Shown: positions 1 through 9,083, counted from the first letter of the stretch. The stretch: DNA of 64,000 bases from Shewanella woodyi ATCC 51908 (GCF_000019525.1 NC_010506.1:558001-622000); one strand, 5' to 3'. Notes: generated by a model not told the origin, from the sequence alone. Program-made: numbers and translations.

Positions 1-1374
1 GTGTAGTTTATCGAGAAGCGACTGGGTCCCCGCTTGGTTCTGTATGTTTTGTAAGTTTTCAAAATATACATTGGGTGAGACAGACTGCCAACTGCTTCTG
101 ATATCACTCACTGTCCCGCTGACATTGGCGTTTGAGCTTATGTTTGTTGCATCACCAATGGCGAAAATATCGAAGTAATTAGGGGTATCTGAAAGCGTAA
201 AACCACGCTCTTTTAGCCCCATAACCAACAGACCATTGGTGAGGTCACTGGGTAAATTACTTAAGGTGTCTGCAAATATATTGGGGTTCGCAGGGGATAT
301 GCTGGCATCAAAATCATAGGGATGAACTAGGTTATTGGGTACAGTTCCTAACCAAGCGGTCAATGCAGCAGATGGGGATGTATTTTCTATGTTCGTTGTA
401 GCGAAATTATCCCCTACACCATACATAAAGACCTGTTTTTCTTCGTCATCTTTACATGTTAATTGCTCAAACGCTTTTTCAAAGGGAAGCGGTTCTTTTT
501 CACGGCTCCTGATGTTGTAAGCGATGTTACCGGCTTCTTTTTGGGTCAAGCGAAACATCTCATCGGTTACTGTTGATTCAACTTGGAGTTTAGGTATTTG
601 TGCAACACAAGAGCCACCATCATAGGCGGTAATACAGGGCACTATGTTTGATAAATCGATTGGCGGATATGGGTCATCTGGGTTGCCTTCGCAATACTCA
701 GGTACTCGGTCACAGATACTTTGAGAATGAAGGGTGAGATCCACTAATGACTCGGCCATCGCTTTAATGTCAGCATCATAGGCTTGTTTTAACGATAAGC
801 CGTTGCCACCTAACTGCTCAAGGTTTGAGTTGAATGCTTGCAATATGGCTTCATTTTGCTGACCACTGCCATCAAGCTTAAAGTTTTGCGCTAAATAACT
901 TTTAGCTTCCTTTAGGTTTAATGGGATTGCGTGACCACAGCACCAATCCTCTCCTAGCTCTTGTGCATATTGCACGACACCAAGAGCCAGTAGGTTGAAT
1001 GGTGATGCTTCCTCTTCTCCTACTGGGAACGACATAAACCGTTTACCCTCGAAAGCGATAAAACTCCCTATGCCTGTTGCTTCAGGTGGCGCTAGCTCAA
1101 TTAATACTCGTGCGTCTGGCGCGAGCTTATCAATGTCGATCCCTTTGTAAACTTCGGTGATCGCCACTGGGGTTGCATCGCAGGTAAAATCTGCATCTTC
1201 ATCTATACAGGCTTTTACCTGAAATGAATCGGGGATCCCTTTTAATTCTGTTTTGGGTTCAATGACTGGATTGGGCTTCTCTGGTTCTGGCGTGGTGCTT
1301 TTATCGCTGCCTCCACACGCCCCCAGTCCCGTTATCATGATAAGTAAAATACTTAATCTTGTTAAAACATTCAT
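1..1374 (-). CDS. Hypothetical lipoprotein, C-terminus outside window
   Basis: An uninterrupted minus-strand frame of 458 codons runs from an ATG at 1374 to the window edge, so the protein is incomplete. A GAGGAG ribosome binding site lies just upstream of the start. The N-terminus is a lipoprotein signal: a short basic start, a hydrophobic run and the lipobox LGAC, with C20 as the lipidated residue, followed by a Pro/Glu-rich linker. The mature part has several cysteines (such as a CC pair in DWCCGHAI) and no motif I can name. I do not recognise the family. Envelope location is inferred from the lipobox. There is no sign of frameshift, and the function is unknown. Confidence 0.8.
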   Translation of the reverse strand, partial: MNVLTRLSILLIMITGLGACGGSDKSTTPEPEKPNPVIEPKTELKGIPDSFQVKACIDEDADFTCDATPVAITEVYKGIDIDKLAPDARVLIELAPPEATGIGSFIAFEGKRFMSFPVGEEEASPFNLLALGVVQYAQELGEDWCCGHAIPLNLKEAKSYLAQNFKLDGSGQQNEAILQAFNSNLEQLGGNGLSLKQAYDADIKAMAESLVDLTLHSQSICDRVPEYCEGNPDDPYPPIDLSNIVPCITAYDGGSCVAQIPKLQVESTVTDEMFRLTQKEAGNIAYNIRSREKEPLPFEKAFEQLTCKDDEEKQVFMYGVGDNFATTNIENTSPSAALTAWLGTVPNNLVHPYDFDASISPANPNIFADTLSNLPSDLTNGLLVMGLKERGFTLSDTPNYFDIFAIGDATNISSNANVSGTVSDIRSSWQSVSPNVYFENLQNIQNQAGTQSLLDKLH

Positions 1375-1699
1375 CTTCAACTCCTCATTGAGCGTAAATT
1401 TATTCTTGTTAAGCCGTCCATTGGTTCGCCTTTTTTGACGCTTTTCCTAGGATTTGTTGGCATATTTGACGATATCAGTGCTGAGGAATTTCTCTTTAAA
1501 ATACAAGGGAAAAAAGAGGGGGAGTTTGAAATTTACCCAATTTTACCTATGGGGAAATCTTTATAAAACAATATGTTGGTGGTTTCTTTAGAGAAGGGAT
1601 GATGAAAGTGGTAAAAAGAGATTGTGCTCTATCCAAGCAGGTTTTCTTTAGAGTTTAGACTCGCTGCCATGTTAAGCAGCGAGTTGATTTAAGTAGGCG
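1375..1699. other. Intergenic, no gene seen
   Basis: AT-rich spacer between the lipoprotein start and the decayed receptor 3' ends. It must hold the lipoprotein promoter. Apart from the inverted repeat at 1659-1684 I see no recognisable element. Confidence 0.5.
1659..1684 (-). terminator. Inverted repeat, possible terminator of the copper receptor gene
   Basis: The arms ACTCGCTGC and GCAGCGAGT form a perfect 9-bp stem with an 8-nt loop, about 210 bp beyond the receptor stop. There is no strong T-run on the minus strand, so its role as a terminator is uncertain. Confidence 0.35.
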
Positions 1700-1891
1700 T
1701 TAAAAAGTGTAATCAAGTTTTACCCAAGCGGTACGGCCTGGCTCATGTGGCTTTGATTACATAGATTCGCTGCCTGTATCTGGCAGTATGTTAGCTTAAA
1801 AAGTGTAATCTAACTTTACCCAAGCGGTACGGCCTGGTTCATGTGGCTTTGATTACATAGATTCGCTGCCCGTATCCTGCAGTATGTTAGC
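1700..1891 (-). repeat. Two decayed tandem copies of the receptor 3' end (96-bp period)
   Basis: TTAAAAAGTGTAATC recurs at 1700, 1796 and 1892, giving an exact 96-bp (32-codon) period. The last copy is the genuine receptor terminus. Read on the minus strand, each extra copy encodes HEPGRTAWVKLDYTF and a stop, the same last 15 residues as the intact gene. Upstream of that the copies diverge (ANILxDTGSESM, then an in-frame stop). The copies lie after the receptor stop and are not translated as part of it. They resemble each other more than the intact end, which suggests they come from a related receptor gene. Confidence 0.85.
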
Positions 1892-3880
1892 TTAAAAAGT
1901 GTAATCAAGTTTTACCCAAGCGGTACGGCCTGGTTCATGAACCTGAAACATAGGCTCGCTGCCCGGTACATCATTACCTGCACCAGAGCGGCTGATATGC
2001 TCTGCGTAGGTGATATCGAAAAGGTTCTCAATACCTAGGCTAACCAAGATGGCATCGCCATGTTTCCAAGTGCCGTTAACCGCCAAGGTGCCAAAACCAC
2101 TGCTCTCCCCTAAGTCTTGCCCTGAGATATTGCCCTGTCCGATACTCACTCTGTCTTGAGCGGCGACCACACGCCACAGCAGTCCCGCGGTCCAGTTACC
2201 ATCTTGGTAATCCAGTGAGAGCCGCCCCTCTAATGGTGGGATCTGCCCCAGTGGAACATCTTGGCTATCATTCTGTCCTCGGCTATAGCTCAGAGTCGTT
2301 TGCGCCGATAAGTTATCGCTAAAGGGGTAACTGATACCGAACTCACCACCCCAAACCGTGGCGTCGATATTGTATGCTGATGCGCTCTTAGTATTGGCAT
2401 CGATAAGAATGTAGTCATCTATTTGGCCGTAAAAAAGCGAGCTTGAAAGCTCTACATCTGCTTGGTATATCCAGCCGATATCCATCTGAGTCGTTTTCTC
2501 TGGCTCTAGATCAAAGGCTTTTTCGGCACTGTTTGCTGAGCTGGATTTCATTATCTCCCAATAGTCTGGGATCCTCTGTGCGTGGCCTGCACCAAGGTAA
2601 TACTGGCTATTGCCGCTTAGGAGTTCGTAACGTAAAAATCCGCTGTAGAGTTCGTCGGTGCGCTTGCCTTGCTGGGCAACAAAAAGCTTGGTTTGCCAAT
2701 GGTCGAATCTAAGGCCCGATAACAAGGTCCCTTTACCCATATCAACACTTGCTTCGATAAACAGGCCGCTATTTTCATAGCGCATATTATCGTTAAAAGG
2801 TTTTGAGAGTAGGTCATCGAGCCCAAAGTCAACATTGGCAGTGATGGCGCGACCCTCGTGAGCGCTAGACATATAGTCAACTCCCACGGTAGCTTGCCAG
2901 TTGTCACCTAGGGTGAGATCCAGCCACAGATGGCCACCATAAGTGCTTCGGCGAACATTGCTGCCAGAGTTCACCCCTTGGTCGAACTGATCCATAATAT
3001 GGTTGTTCTCATTGGTGTATGCCTGAAATTCGAGGCCGTTAATCAACTCACTGTCAAATTCGAATTGGGCCAGAAGGGTGAGGTTTTCATTGCTGATCTC
3101 ACGGGCTTTATTGGCTCTGTCGGCATATTCGGCTTCACCGCTGGACTGGCCGTAAGCCAGTTCGATAACGCTGCTATCTGTCGGGGTCCATCCCAGTGCT
3201 AGGTTGTAGTTATTTCTGTCATAGCTGGATTGAACGCTGTTGCCGCTACCATCTTGATAATGGTCGCTGCTCGACTGATTAATATCGAGATCTAAGTAGT
3301 GCTTCTCATCACCAGCTTTTAACTCAACTAGATAGTCTCTTCTATCGGCGCTTCCCCCTGTGATACTGGCGCGCCCCTCCATATCTTGTTCGCTAAAACT
3401 GTGACGATCTTTCTCAAATAGCACGGTTCCTGCCGAGCCAACTGGGCCATATTTCACCGTCTGCGGTCCTTTGATCACGGTAATATTGTCATAGGCTTCT
3501 GGATAGATGTATGCAGTAGGGGGATCCATACGTCCGCCGCAGGTACCGTAAACATGTTGACCATCATCGACGATACTTAGGCGCGAGCCGCCCAATCCCC
3601 TCAGAGAAGGGTCGCCACCCGCGCCGCCTTTGCGACCAATGCTAAAACCGGGAATGGTTTTAAGAAAGCCTGCGCCATCATAGGCGGGCAGAGGCAATCT
3701 AGGTTTCTTAGGGTCGGTAAACACCTTAGCGGGCTCACGCATCAGCTCTCCAGTCACGACAATATGCTCATCGCAACTATCTTGCTCACAGCCTTGAGTG
3801 TCAGCAAAGGTGCTAAAGGGGGATAAGATGCAGCTACTTGCGGTGAAAAGCGAAGTTAATATCTGTTTGTGCCGGTTCAT
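1892..3880 (-). CDS. oprC: TonB-dependent copper receptor, OprC/NosA family
   Basis: Outer-membrane TonB-dependent receptor of 662 residues. A signal peptide ends near FA-D (residue 27), then comes a plug domain (about 40-160, with LRGLGGSRLSIVDDG and VIKGPQTVKYGP) and a C-terminal beta-barrel ending in the typical aromatic WVKLDYTF. The segment GRMDPPTAYIYPEAYD is characteristic of the OprC/NosA copper-receptor family. The OprC copper site is described as CxxxM plus HxM. Here C114-x3-M118 and H294-x-M296 are both present, which supports copper binding. It is transcribed alone, divergently from the 2OG oxygenase gene. The 3' end is followed by two decayed copies of itself. Copper import is inferred from the family. 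Confidence 0.88.
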   Translation of the reverse strand: MNRHKQILTSLFTASSCILSPFSTFADTQGCEQDSCDEHIVVTGELMREPAKVFTDPKKPRLPLPAYDGAGFLKTIPGFSIGRKGGAGGDPSLRGLGGSRLSIVDDGQHVYGTCGGRMDPPTAYIYPEAYDNITVIKGPQTVKYGPVGSAGTVLFEKDRHSFSEQDMEGRASITGGSADRRDYLVELKAGDEKHYLDLDINQSSSDHYQDGSGNSVQSSYDRNNYNLALGWTPTDSSVIELAYGQSSGEAEYADRANKAREISNENLTLLAQFEFDSELINGLEFQAYTNENNHIMDQFDQGVNSGSNVRRSTYGGHLWLDLTLGDNWQATVGVDYMSSAHEGRAITANVDFGLDDLLSKPFNDNMRYENSGLFIEASVDMGKGTLLSGLRFDHWQTKLFVAQQGKRTDELYSGFLRYELLSGNSQYYLGAGHAQRIPDYWEIMKSSSANSAEKAFDLEPEKTTQMDIGWIYQADVELSSSLFYGQIDDYILIDANTKSASAYNIDATVWGGEFGISYPFSDNLSAQTTLSYSRGQNDSQDVPLGQIPPLEGRLSLDYQDGNWTAGLLWRVVAAQDRVSIGQGNISGQDLGESSGFGTLAVNGTWKHGDAILVSLGIENLFDITYAEHISRSGAGNDVPGSEPMFQVHEPGRTAWVKLDYTF

Positions 3881-4212
3881 TGCCAGACTCGGTTCTTAAA
3901 ATGTGCGCTCTTTTTCGCAGATTTATAGCTTATTAACAAAGGGTAAGCGCGTGAGTGCGACAATGTGTCACAGCCAAAAATGATGGCCGTCACAGTTTTA
4001 AGGGCGGGTAGTTAGCTGCCGATTTTTAACTGTATTCGATGCAGAGTTTACTGGCCTACATCAGGGAGGTGTATTTGGGAAAGAATGAGGGAATTATGAT
4101 CGATCTTTAATCTAAAAAGCTTGCTTAAAAATCACAATATCACTAATCTCCACGCCCCTTTGGAATTCGTAAGAAAACACCCGGTTTTCTTCTCCTTCAT
4201 ATTGAGTAAAAC
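3881..4212. other. Divergent intergenic region, receptor / oxygenase
   Basis: 332 bp between divergent start codons, so it should carry both promoters. I found no convincing Fur, CueR or other operator by eye and no small ORF with a plausible ribosome binding site. Confidence 0.4.
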
Positions 4213-4866
4213 ATGGCGCTACATACAGGGCTAGAGATAGATCCGAGCATGGATCAATACACCTCGTTATTTGAATCAATCGTACAGGATGTTGCTGATA
4301 ATGGTTACAGCATTAAAACCAACGCCTTACCGGTTGAGTTGGCTCAAAAACTGAGTGCGCGAGCGCAAGCCATATCAGACACCCACTTTAAAGCGGCAGG
4401 CATAGGTCGAAGCAATGAGCTGATGCTAGATACTCAGATCCGCAGCGACGAGATCTGTTGGATTGTTGGCGACAGTGAGCTCGGTGCGAGCTGGTTAAAC
4501 TGGGTTGAGGGACTGAAACAGTACGTCAATCGTACGCTATTTTTGGGACTCGATGAGTTTGAAAGTCACTTTGCTCACTATAGCGAAGGGGATTTTTATC
4601 AAAAGCATAAAGACGCGTTCCGTGGTGAATCAAACCGAATTCTAACCTTAGTGGCATACCTCAATGAGGATTGGAGTGAAGAGTGTGGCGGCGAGCTTCT
4701 GGTCTATCCCGATGACTCAGATGAGGTGATAGCCAAAGTTGCTCCTCATTTCGGCACTATTGTGGTCTTTATGAGTGAAGAGTTCCCCCATGAAGTACTG
4801 CCAGCTAAGTGCGATCGCTACTCTATCGCCACTTGGTTTAGACGTAAGTCAGATAAGTTGAGTTGA
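4213..4866 (+). CDS. 2OG-Fe(II) oxygenase (prolyl-4-hydroxylase-like)
   Basis: 217-residue protein with a C-terminal double-stranded beta-helix of the P4Hc/2OG-Fe(II) type. The predicted iron ligands are H132 and D134 (YQKHKDAF) and H193 (FPHEVLPA). R202 or R210 would bind the 2-oxoglutarate carboxylate. RILTLVAYLNEDW and GGELLVY are typical of the SM-20/P4H group, in which the enzyme uses O2 and 2-oxoglutarate to hydroxylate a protein or small molecule. The substrate cannot be told from sequence. The ribosome binding site before 4213 is weak, and the ATG at codon 13 (4249) is an alternative start. It is a single gene, divergent from the copper receptor, and no functional link is evident. Confidence 0.85.
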   Translation: MALHTGLEIDPSMDQYTSLFESIVQDVADNGYSIKTNALPVELAQKLSARAQAISDTHFKAAGIGRSNELMLDTQIRSDEICWIVGDSELGASWLNWVEGLKQYVNRTLFLGLDEFESHFAHYSEGDFYQKHKDAFRGESNRILTLVAYLNEDWSEECGGELLVYPDDSDEVIAKVAPHFGTIVVFMSEEFPHEVLPAKCDRYSIATWFRRKSDKLS

Positions 4867-4985
4867 TAAGGCTAAGAAGGGCGGCACTTTGTGCTTGCTA
4901 GGACGCTGCGCTTACGTAATAGCCTATGGCTACAGGAACGCGTTGCTTACAGTAGAAGCAACACTGAGCATTTGCCATTGCCGTC

Positions 4986-5006
4986 ATCCCGGGCTTGTTC
5001 CGGGAT
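4986..5006. repeat. Short dispersed palindrome
   Basis: ATCCCGG / CCGGGAT arms with a 7-nt loop, preceded by CCGTC. This resembles short dispersed hairpin repeats found between genes in many proteobacteria. It lies about 120 bp after the oxygenase stop. Confidence 0.5.
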
Positions 5007-5080
5007 CCATTCTTTTGAACTTAAGCGATGAAAGGCGGGCTGTTATAAATTCAAGAGATAAAGGCTTTAGTTGTTGCCGT

Positions 5081-5690
5081 TGCACTTCTCAGTGGCCTCT
5101 GTGTCCTCCGTGGTAAATCGCTTTTATCTTGGTGTTGTTATGAGAGTTGGGCTTCGCCCTGCTAGGACGCTGCGCTTCGAGTTAAAAGCCTTAAAGCAAA
5201 GGCGAGAGCTGTCTTACCACAGAGCGCTGCGCTACACAGAGTACGCGGAGGAAAAGCTGGAGGTAGAAGCAAAGAGGCTTTTGTTTGTGCTCCTCTCGTG
5301 GTCTCCGTGCCCTCCGTGGTAAATCGCTTTTATCTTGGTGTTGTTATGAGAGTTGGGCTTCGCCCTGCGAGGACGCTGCGCTTCGAGTTTCGAGTTAGAA
5401 GATAAGAACAAGAGCAGTGTCACCACGGAGCGCTGCGCTACACAGAGTCCGCGGAGGAAAAGCTGGAGGTAGAAGCAAAGAGGCTTTTTTGTTTGTGCTC
5501 CTCTCAGTGGTCTCCGTGTTCTCTGTGGTGGATCGCTTTTATCTTGGTTTTGTTATGAGAGTTGGGCTTCGCTCTGCGAGAACGCTGTGCTGCTAGTTTC
5601 GAGTTAGAAACCTTAAGAGCAAGAACAAAGGCAAGAGCAGTCTTATTACACAGATCACGAGGGAAAGCGGGAGGGGAAAACGCTGTATTT
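5081..5690. repeat. Tandem ~207-bp intergenic repeats
   Basis: About three head-to-tail copies, starting near 5081, 5287 and 5496 (spacing about 206-209 bp), the last one degenerate. Each carries GTGGTCTCCGTG, then TTATGAGAGTTGGGCTTCG, GACGCTGCGCTTCGAGTT, GCGCTGCGCTACACAGAG and GCGGAGGAAAAGCTGGAGG. The ends (ACCACGGAG and CTCTGTGGT) are inverted with respect to each other, so each unit can fold into a long imperfect hairpin. Open frames across it are by-products of the repeat and have no good start signals. Confidence 0.8.
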
Positions 5691-6192
5691 CGTTTGCTAA
5701 TCGCTGTTAATGACTCTGTTTAAAATCTTCTAAAGTTTTTCACTTCACCAACGTCCATTAAATTGAAATCTGGAACTATGTTAGTGAACACTTAAGTGGC
5801 TGTAATACATCAAGTAATATGAAATTAATCAGTAAAAATGCTGATAGACATATTGTATACATATCGATATATTACTTTGCAACATAACAAGGACGAACCC
5901 CAAAGCTCTTATAGCGAATGGCGGACACCTGAAACAGGGATGTGTATCAGTTTATCTATCAGTTATCACGACTTGATCCCTGTCACTACCCATCTATTTC
6001 AGCCGATCTGTTCTCTTGAAGCAGATGAGCAGAGCGGGCTTCACCATTCGAGTGAAAAGCCTTATGAGCAAGCACAAAGGCAAGAGCTATCTCACCACTG
6101 AGCGCTGCGCTACACGGAGTTCACGGAGAAGAGATGGAGGTAAAGCAAACGCTTGTTGTAAAAAACTATCCCGTTTTGGGATTTATTAAGCT
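5691..6192. other. Gene-free spacer with a repeat fragment and a hairpin
   Basis: Mostly AT-rich and without a credible gene. At about 6052-6127 a single diverged fragment of the 207-bp repeat reappears (GAGCGCTGCGCTACACGGAG). At 6168-6182 ATCCC/GGGAT forms a small hairpin followed by TTATT, possibly a weak terminator. The stretch ends where the first cassette boundary (GTTATAA) begins. Confidence 0.5.
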
Positions 6193-6228
6193 GTTATAAG
6201 TCAGAGCATTCCATAGCAAGGAAGTTGA

Positions 6229-8049
6229 ATGAAAATTAAGATAAGAAATAAACACAAATCTATACCAGCAGGTCTTGAATTTGAATTGCCACAATTCACT
6301 GTATTAACAGGCGAAAATGGCAGTGGGAAAACTCATTTATTTGAAGCAATAAGCGACAAAAAAAATGGGCAAGTAACATTAGAAGAAGGTGGGCTGAACT
6401 CAATTAGCTATATTCCATTCGGCGGCCTAAATCCACAGGTAGATCAACAGTGTGATCCCGCTCAAATCTCACAAAAAGTAAAACAAGTTTGGCAAGAAGT
6501 AGCAAACGCTAAGCTACAGATAGAAAGAAGGAGTAGAGGTGTTGAATACACAGGGGCTCCCGAAGGAGACCCGATACTTAATCACGTAGGGAATGCTCAG
6601 CATAAAGAAGCCATTCTTAGTATTTCACAACAACTAAGTATTCTTCCGTCCCAATTAACTGAAGATATCATTTCAGATCGAATTAGCATGATGAGTCTAT
6701 CAGGAAGCAACCTGTTTAATAGCCAGTTTGCTCTTATATTTAAATCATATCATGTGCGTTACTTAGATAATAAATTGAATAAGGTATATGAGGATGAAGG
6801 GACTTCCGATGCAAATCCTTACCTGAAGGATGAAGAGTTTAAAGAGCAATACGGAGAAGCCCCATGGGATTTTGTCAATGGAATCCTTGCAAAGTTATGC
6901 TTACCTTACACCGTCAACAACCCTATAAATTCAAAGAGAGACTCAACTTTCGTTTTTAAGCTGATTCACAATCAGTCCGGCATTGAAATAGGCACGAATG
7001 ATTTATCGACAGGTGAAAAAACACTGATGTCGCTAGCTTTGGCCATATATAATTCTATTGGTACGGGTGATCGTGCTGACTGTCTAATTTTAGATGAGCC
7101 TGACGCCCCCCTTCATCCTTCAATGTCGAAGCTTATGCTTGAGATTGTCGAAGAGGAAATTGTTCAGAAACACGGAATTCCAGTATTATTATCTACACAT
7201 TCACCAACAACGATAGCATGCACTCCCGCGAACGCACTCTACAAAATTACTGCAGCAGAAAAAATTCCAACTCAATGTGACCTTCATGATTCAATGAGAA
7301 TATTGACCTATGGCATTCCAAATTTAAGAGTGTCTACTGAACATCGGCGCCAGATATTTGTAGAGCATACATATGACGTCGAATATTATGAGTCACTCTT
7401 TGATATTATTTCCAGAAAAATAGAATTTGTAACTATTCCTCAGTTTTTGCCTCCACACACTAATAATGGTTCCAATTGCGACGCAGTTTTGGAAATAACT
7501 CGAAAGCTTCGTGATATGGGGAATTCGCAGGTTTACGGACTAATTGATTGGGACTTAAAAAATGAGCCAGAGCAACAAGTAGTAATACTTGGCCTTGGTC
7601 GAAGATATGCAATTGAGAACTACATCTTTGAGCCACATTTTCTTGGCTTATATCTAATTCACAAAAAATTCGCATCTCCAGAAGAATTAGGTTTAGAGGG
7701 GTGCAACTCATATCTCGATGTAATAACTTTAATATCAAATAATAGTGATGCTATTCAAATAATTGTAGATTCAGTTCAGGAAAAATTACTTCCAGAAGAA
7801 GAGACATCAAGTTATTTTGAGAGTTTTCTTATTGATGAATCAAGCATTCGCATCGACCAAAGGATATTAGATATAAAGGGGCATACGCTGGAAGATTTAG
7901 CCAGAGAATCGTGGCCGCAATTAAATTGTGTTAGGAGTAACAATGGTGGCGATAGCGTTCTAAAAAAGGACGTCATCAGTACAGTAATAAATGATTTTCC
8001 TGGGCTTATATCAATAGATATAGCCGACACATTTCGAGAGTTAAGATAA
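6229..8049 (+). CDS. AAA/ABC-type ATPase with TOPRIM/DUF4435-like C-terminus
   Basis: 606 residues. The N-terminal ABC/SMC-like ATPase has Walker A GENGSGKT (28-35), signature LSTGEKT (259-265), Walker B LILDEP (286-291) with a D-loop-like PDAPLHP, and switch histidine H324 (LLSTHSP). The C-terminal part (about 375-606) has acidic residues spaced as in TOPRIM/DUF4435 nuclease domains: E379 (FVEHTYD), D440 and D442 (GLIDWDLK), and RRYAIENYIF (459-468). This architecture is that of OLD-family and PARIS-like (AriA ATPase plus AriB DUF4435) proteins, many of which act against phages. A defence role is inferred from the family and the cassette context. The start follows a usable AAGGAAG ribosome binding site. 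It is probably expressed alone and has lower GC than its neighbours. Confidence 0.8.
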   Translation: MKIKIRNKHKSIPAGLEFELPQFTVLTGENGSGKTHLFEAISDKKNGQVTLEEGGLNSISYIPFGGLNPQVDQQCDPAQISQKVKQVWQEVANAKLQIERRSRGVEYTGAPEGDPILNHVGNAQHKEAILSISQQLSILPSQLTEDIISDRISMMSLSGSNLFNSQFALIFKSYHVRYLDNKLNKVYEDEGTSDANPYLKDEEFKEQYGEAPWDFVNGILAKLCLPYTVNNPINSKRDSTFVFKLIHNQSGIEIGTNDLSTGEKTLMSLALAIYNSIGTGDRADCLILDEPDAPLHPSMSKLMLEIVEEEIVQKHGIPVLLSTHSPTTIACTPANALYKITAAEKIPTQCDLHDSMRILTYGIPNLRVSTEHRRQIFVEHTYDVEYYESLFDIISRKIEFVTIPQFLPPHTNNGSNCDAVLEITRKLRDMGNSQVYGLIDWDLKNEPEQQVVILGLGRRYAIENYIFEPHFLGLYLIHKKFASPEELGLEGCNSYLDVITLISNNSDAIQIIVDSVQEKLLPEEETSSYFESFLIDESSIRIDQRILDIKGHTLEDLARESWPQLNCVRSNNGGDSVLKKDVISTVINDFPGLISIDIADTFRELR

Positions 8050-8052
8050 AAC

Positions 8053-8124
8053 TTATAACAAGGCACTGCTACGGAAAATTTACTCGCTGGCGCTCCTAAA
8101 TTTCCGTAGAGCGCGGCGTTAGTT
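8053..8124 (+). other. attC-like recombination site
   Basis: R'' TTATAAC (8053-8059) and R' GTTAGTT (8118-8124) bracket an imperfect palindrome. The arms CTACGGAAAATTTA (left) and TAAATTTCCGTAG (right) pair with one unpaired extra A on the left, like the extrahelical base of attC sites. The loop CTCGCTGGCGCTCC matches the GC-rich terminal structure common in chromosomal attC sites. The ~72-bp length is within the attC range. The inner L boxes (AAGGCACTGC / GCGCGGC) pair only imperfectly. Confidence 0.72.
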
Positions 8125-8159
8125 TTCAGCGTACATGGTTAAATTGATGGGTAGGGATT

Positions 8160-9080
8160 ATGAGCAAGATATACAAATATTTTGGAAGTTCAGTTTTTGA
8201 ATTAGTTTTTGATAAAGAAGGTTTCTGTGGTGTTAAATGTTCATTGCCTAAGGACTATAATGACCCCTATGAACTATTTCTAGCCATGGACTTGAATGTT
8301 CCTACTGAATATTTAGCGTTTTATAATGATGTTATTCAGGAGATGCCTCAATTCCCTACCTCATGTTTTTCTAAATCACCAATAGTTTCCCCTATGTGGG
8401 CTCATTATGCCAATAATCATACTGGTTTCGCAATCGAGTTTGATTTGGAAAAGCTACAGCAACATTTTGATGGAAACCCGTTTTGGGGTGTTGACTACCG
8501 AGAAGAACCACATAAGTCTCTCGGGGACATTGTTCAACGAGCGGCAGAACTTAAAAAACCACGATACACATATGATCTACAGCGTTTTGCATTTTCCGAA
8601 GCATATTTTTCTAAATACGCACAGTGGAGCTATGAGGAAGAGTTAAGGTTTGTGGATACAACAGGTGTTACCGAAAAAGCTGCCGGTAACGATATCTTAT
8701 ATATTCCAATGGACTGTTTAGTATCAGTGATTGTCGGCCCCAAATCTGACGAACAATTAATTACTTCAAGCCAAAAAGCGGTAGAAGAATGTGGGCTAAA
8801 CTGGTACCAACTGGTCATTGGTAAAAGCCATCCTCAGCCTTATTTCAGGTCAATTGATGGGACTATATGTACTTTCAAGGATGGAGACGTTCTTGCTCAT
8901 GATGAACTATGTGATAGATGTGAAGAGCCCATTAATAGTGGCAGCGAAATGTGCCCTTTGTGCAGCATTACGGAGGCTCATGCAATTGAAGCAGCAGCAG
9001 GCAACCCATTTCGGCTAATAAGTGAAGCTGGTCAGCTTGAAGGTTATATGCGTTCAATGGATGCAATACACAGAAAATAA
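8160..9080 (+). CDS. DUF2971 protein with C-terminal zinc ribbon
   Basis: 306 residues. The N-terminal two thirds show the DUF2971 pattern: KYFGS (6-10), NDPYE (34-38), SCFSKS (68-73), MWAHYANNHTGFAIEF (79-94) and WSYEEELRF (156-164). The C-terminus adds a four-cysteine zinc ribbon, CDRC (251-254) and CPLC (265-268), which is not part of the basic DUF2971 domain as I know it. The family has no established biochemical activity. Members often sit in accessory or defence regions. It is the only gene of the second cassette, with 35 bp between cassette boundary and ATG. A role next to the ATPase is possible but unproven. Confidence 0.8.
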   Translation: MSKIYKYFGSSVFELVFDKEGFCGVKCSLPKDYNDPYELFLAMDLNVPTEYLAFYNDVIQEMPQFPTSCFSKSPIVSPMWAHYANNHTGFAIEFDLEKLQQHFDGNPFWGVDYREEPHKSLGDIVQRAAELKKPRYTYDLQRFAFSEAYFSKYAQWSYEEELRFVDTTGVTEKAAGNDILYIPMDCLVSVIVGPKSDEQLITSSQKAVEECGLNWYQLVIGKSHPQPYFRSIDGTICTFKDGDVLAHDELCDRCEEPINSGSEMCPLCSITEAHAIEAAAGNPFRLISEAGQLEGYMRSMDAIHRK

Positions 9081-9083
9081 GAA

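Noticed and set aside
4889..6101. Small open frames in the repeat region
   Set aside because: They run across repeat units and have no start signals or protein similarity I recognise.
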